Shown here piece by piece: positions 5,259 through 7,934 of a DNA stretch of 7,934 nucleotides. Below the pieces are notes generated by a model. It was not told the DNA's origin, did no database searches, and worked only from the letters and a program-made list of their open reading frames with translations. The translations under genes and the position numbers were made by a program. Each line of letters opens with the position of its first letter. Positions within the stretch are counted from its first letter, which is position 1. Origin of the DNA: Bacteroides sp. UBA1317 (GTDB lineage Bacteria > Bacteroidota > Bacteroidia > Bacteroidales > Bacteroidaceae); NCBI GenBank assembly GCA_002307035.1, contig DBTL01000088.1, positions 1 through 7,934 of the forward strand, read 5' to 3'.

Positions 5259-7274
5259 TTAATCATAAAAATTCCACGAAAGACCTAACTTAAGCATTCT
5301 GGGGTTGATGGGGTAGTGGGGTGAGAGAAAATAGTTGGAGTTGCTCATCATCCCTTGATTCACATGAGACATCATCACGAAAAAACGAGTACGTTTCAAT
5401 TGTAAATTGGCATATAAGTTCACGATAGGATAACCTCCGATCTTTATCTGATCATCGGTAGCTTGCAGGTGAAACTGTTGAATAGCTGGTGTATAGGCCG
5501 GAGCATAGTACTTGCTAAAGTAACGAACATCGGCTCCTATTTGTACACTTAATACTTTTTTGGCCAGCTTGGTTTCTAAATATAAATTGTGATATAAAGA
5601 GAGTTTCGGCAGCGGCAATACTGTGTTGCTACTTGATTGTTGCCAAGTGATCTCATTGTCCAAATGGAAAATGCCTGCTTTAAAGTTTTGATTTAACGTA
5701 GCAGACACTACTTGTATGTTATCGCTAAACTGGGCCGGTAGTGCTAATTCATTCAGATAAGTGTAATTTTTAATGTTTTCTACTCCGACTTTCAGGTTCG
5801 TTTGCCAACGTTGGATATTAAGCTCACCTTCAATGCGAGAGCGAAATTCATTGTCGAAACTATTGTCCCAATAGAAGTGGTTGGAGTGATAATGCCTCAT
5901 ATAAAATGCCGGTAAAGTATTGCTAACGGAAGCTCGGGCAATTAAGCTTACAGTGTCTTTCCACAAATGAAAATTTAAGTCCATATCACCCTTTACACGA
6001 AACTGACCGATGGCTTGTTCAAGAGCGCCGACTTCACCATTGATAGTGTAATGTAGCAGATTACCTTGTCGTTTCGAAAGTTCTCCACCTACAAATACCT
6101 CTTGCTCGTCATATTTATCTGTTGATACAGAATCTTTATTCATTAATTTATATTTACTCATCTTATGAGAAATATAGGCGGTTAGTCCAGATTTGGCATA
6201 CTTATTAAAGCCCTCGAGTAAAGCAATTCCAATGGTGTTTTTTATGCTGAAATATGTCGTTGTATCATTGCTGGTGAGAGTTCCGGTATTGATATATGTG
6301 TTATCGTAGAAGCCTTCTGTTTCGCCAGTAGATAAAAAACGATGTCTAGACTTCTCTATGGATAGTGTGTGGATGAAACTTGTAACTGGTATGTATTTAT
6401 CAATTGTATCATTTTCCACTTGAGTCGCTTTTCGAGTAAATCCAAGATTGTATCTATGCGTAAGATAGATATTGAATTTATTGTTTTTATTCCATGTACT
6501 GTCTAAGGTGGTCGGTATGTTTGTTGGCTCGTATTCCTTTGTACCTTCGGCCATTTCTTCGGGATTGGTGATGTATCTATCATCAGTAATTCCACCATTT
6601 TCGGCCATTTTCATGGTATAGTTGTTGTAAATCAGATGAGCCTGATAATGATCACCAATATAGCTACCAAATAGCCTTCCATTGAAAAATGCAGTAGACT
6701 GATCGCTATACAATCCTCTGCCATAAAGGTAGTCTATATTAAATCCAAATGATAAACGTTTGTTAGCATTGACGGAGAAATAAGATTTGAAGCGCTCTTC
6801 TCCATCTATTTTGCTACCGGCTTTGTAGTATGTCAGATTTGTATAGGGTACATTGCTATTCGTAAATTTGAGTTCCCAAGGATTTTGATAGAAGCTTGAA
6901 AAGGGATCCATAAACATTGCCGAGGAGGCTTGTGGACGTTCGAAGAATAAACGAGACAGGCGGGGAGCACCGAGATTTCCTAAGTAGTTATAGTGTCCTT
7001 TTATTCCTTCTCCCAGATTAGTGTTCTGAAAATGATGGTATGCAGTATCTACTTCGACGGGCTTGATGTTGCCTAATTCTTCGGTTATGTTCCACATATA
7101 TAGCTTGGGAGGCACGCTTTGTATTTCTACATTTGAGCTATCCTTTTTTGTACGCATGGACGGATCTATTTGATTTCCGTTTTCGTCAAAAGCATCGTTT
7201 TCTGTGACCTGAGCGAATGTACTCACTTGGCCAATGACGAATAAAACGAGATATGTAAGTAGGAATCTTTTCAT
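5259..7274 (-). CDS. Putative porin, Porin_10 type, outer membrane
   Basis: This 671-residue protein starts with a signal peptide (MKR, hydrophobic core to residue 15, STFA|Q cleavage after residue 21). The mature part is rich in aromatic, strand-like segments with polar turns throughout, and contains GHYNYLGNLGAPRLSR and PFSSFYQNPWELKF in its first quarter, features of the Bacteroidota putative-porin family (Porin_10, earlier DUF4289). It ends in LKLGLSWNFYD, a plausible last strand. There is no TonB box or plug domain, so it is not a SusC-type transporter. I use the ATG at 7274, not the in-frame ATG at 7403: the 43 extra codons run through the promoter and would bury the signal peptide. The solute-binding protein gene follows after 6 bp. 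Substrate unknown. Confidence 0.88.
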   Translation of the reverse strand: MKRFLLTYLVLFVIGQVSTFAQVTENDAFDENGNQIDPSMRTKKDSSNVEIQSVPPKLYMWNITEELGNIKPVEVDTAYHHFQNTNLGEGIKGHYNYLGNLGAPRLSRLFFERPQASSAMFMDPFSSFYQNPWELKFTNSNVPYTNLTYYKAGSKIDGEERFKSYFSVNANKRLSFGFNIDYLYGRGLYSDQSTAFFNGRLFGSYIGDHYQAHLIYNNYTMKMAENGGITDDRYITNPEEMAEGTKEYEPTNIPTTLDSTWNKNNKFNIYLTHRYNLGFTRKATQVENDTIDKYIPVTSFIHTLSIEKSRHRFLSTGETEGFYDNTYINTGTLTSNDTTTYFSIKNTIGIALLEGFNKYAKSGLTAYISHKMSKYKLMNKDSVSTDKYDEQEVFVGGELSKRQGNLLHYTINGEVGALEQAIGQFRVKGDMDLNFHLWKDTVSLIARASVSNTLPAFYMRHYHSNHFYWDNSFDNEFRSRIEGELNIQRWQTNLKVGVENIKNYTYLNELALPAQFSDNIQVVSATLNQNFKAGIFHLDNEITWQQSSSNTVLPLPKLSLYHNLYLETKLAKKVLSVQIGADVRYFSKYYAPAYTPAIQQFHLQATDDQIKIGGYPIVNLYANLQLKRTRFFVMMSHVNQGMMSNSNYFLSPHYPINPRMLKLGLSWNFYD

Positions 7275-7283
7275 AATTAGCGG

Positions 7284-7313
7284 CAAATATACAATAAAAA
7301 ATAAATCGTCAAC
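7284..7313 (-). promoter_or_regulatory. Bacteroides-type promoter of the porin/solute-binding operon
   Basis: TATATTTG (7291-7284, minus strand) is an exact TAnnTTTG -7 element. GTTG (7313-7310), one mismatch from TTTG, lies 18 bp upstream as a possible -33 element. The -7 element ends only 9 bp above the ATG at 7274, so the mRNA should begin about 3-6 nt before the start codon, an almost leaderless transcript. Confidence 0.65.
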
Positions 7314-7380
7314 CGAAAAGCTTTGTGTATTAACTTCAATTATTGCTTCGAAAGGTAAAGGTGAGATCAGTAACGAATAA

Positions 7381-7411
7381 ACCCGGGTCTGCAATTGATG
7401 CAAATCCGGGT
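7381..7411 (-). terminator. Candidate terminator after the 2-oxoacid oxidoreductase gene
   Basis: An inverted repeat pairs 7381-7388 (ACCCGGGT) with 7404-7411 (ATCCGGGT read on the plus strand), one of the eight being a G-U-type pair; a C/A mismatch follows and TGCA pairs with TGCA around a 5-nt loop. It lies 30 bp past the stop at 7441. The U tract on the minus strand is poor (TTATTCGTTA), so efficiency is uncertain. Confidence 0.6.
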
Positions 7412-7440
7412 ATATAAATTTGTGTTAGGATGGAAATCAT

Positions 7441-7934
7441 CTACTGTTCATGAATCAGCTCCATACCCTTGAGTATGGCTGCTTCGTTCATCGGTATCAG
7501 ATGATGATGACGTTCCGGAAGGGTTTTCTTCAACCCTTTCAGTACGTTTCCGATGGTAACGATGGGACGTAGCTTCAACAATCCGCCAAGTACGATCATG
7601 TTGAATGCTTTTGCATTGTTCATTTCATTGGCTGCATCCATAGCGTCTATGCGATAGATCTTGATGTCTTTACGCGTAGGAGGGTGGATGATGCCGTATC
7701 CGTCGTATATGAGTATGCCACCGGGTTTCACTTTACTTTCAAACTTTTCGAGCGAAGGTTGATTCAGAATGATCGCTGTGTCGTATTTACTCAAAATAGG
7801 CGAGGAGATTTTGTTATCACTTACAATAACCGTAACATTGGCTGTTCCTCCTCGTTGTTCGGGTCCGTAGGCAGGCATCCAAGTCACTTCTTTGTCTTCC
7901 ATCAATCCGGAATAGGCTAGAATCTTTCCCATCG
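7441..7934 (-). CDS. korC: 2-oxoacid:ferredoxin oxidoreductase, gamma subunit (5' end missing)
   Basis: The 163 residues visible are the C-terminal bulk of the gamma (POR-type) subunit of a 2-oxoacid:ferredoxin oxidoreductase, which with alpha and beta subunits interconverts a 2-oxoacid and its acyl-CoA while reducing ferredoxin in anaerobic metabolism. Family marks are MGKILAYSGL, WMPAYGPEQRGGTANVTV, IILNQPSLEKF, GGILIYDGYGI and MIVLGGLLK. The MGKILA methionine is almost certainly internal: related proteins have a GFGGQGV-type nucleotide-loop segment and then a short link before it, and the two remaining bases (..CG) fit a preceding serine codon. About 15-20 residues lie outside the window. 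2-oxoglutarate is the most likely substrate, but pyruvate or branched-chain 2-oxoacids are possible. It is probably the last gene of its operon, as a terminator hairpin follows. Confidence 0.85.
   Translation of the reverse strand, partial: MGKILAYSGLMEDKEVTWMPAYGPEQRGGTANVTVIVSDNKISSPILSKYDTAIILNQPSLEKFESKVKPGGILIYDGYGIIHPPTRKDIKIYRIDAMDAANEMNNAKAFNMIVLGGLLKLRPIVTIGNVLKGLKKTLPERHHHLIPMNEAAILKGMELIHEQ

Noticed and set aside
5259..7274. SusC/TonB-dependent transporter
   Set aside because: The protein is too short for a SusC-type receptor and has no TonB box, plug domain or SusD-like neighbour; the porin-family motifs fit better.

Overview
This window looks like ordinary chromosomal DNA from a Bacteroides-type member of the Bacteroidota. 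The evidence is promoter elements matching the Bacteroides -7 consensus TAnnTTTG, little use of Shine-Dalgarno sites, and protein families typical of the group: a Porin_10-type outer-membrane protein, an ECF sigma/anti-sigma gut-type operon, and a ferredoxin-dependent 2-oxoacid oxidoreductase. No ribosomal RNA, tRNA, CRISPR array, transposase or phage gene is visible. Every gene I accept lies on the minus strand.

Layout, in the direction of transcription (right to left). At the right edge is the 3' part of a gamma-subunit gene for a 2-oxoacid:ferredoxin oxidoreductase (7441-7934, start outside the window), followed by a hairpin terminator. Next comes a two-gene unit: a large outer-membrane porin (start at 7274, directly below a consensus promoter) and, 6 bp later, a membrane-anchored periplasmic solute-binding protein (4425-5252). 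Then a single Gfo/Idh/MocA-family oxidoreductase (start at 4300, with its own promoter) ends in a long hairpin terminator that also resembles a dispersed intergenic repeat. Then a four-gene unit: ECF sigma factor, single-pass anti-sigma-like protein, small secreted protein, and outer-membrane beta-barrel protein. Last is a guanine deaminase gene with its own promoter and a strong 16-bp terminator hairpin. The leftmost 60 bp carry a 22-bp tandem repeat of unknown role.

How the genes may work together. The sigma factor and the anti-sigma-like protein probably form a transmembrane switch. The two exported proteins downstream, one periplasmic and one in the outer membrane, could be part of its sensing branch or its output; this is inferred from gene order. 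The porin and solute-binding protein are co-transcribed and may handle uptake or sensing of a small solute, but no ABC permease is present here. The deaminase (purine salvage), the oxidoreductase (sugar or inositol-like substrates) and the 2-oxoacid oxidoreductase (anaerobic carbon metabolism) look like independent housekeeping genes.

I did not find a convincing novel system. The items most worth a second look are the sigma-to-outer-membrane operon, the orphan anchored solute-binding protein that seems to lack the usual ligand-binding arginine, the long repeat-like hairpin at 3214-3293, and the nearly leaderless porin transcript.
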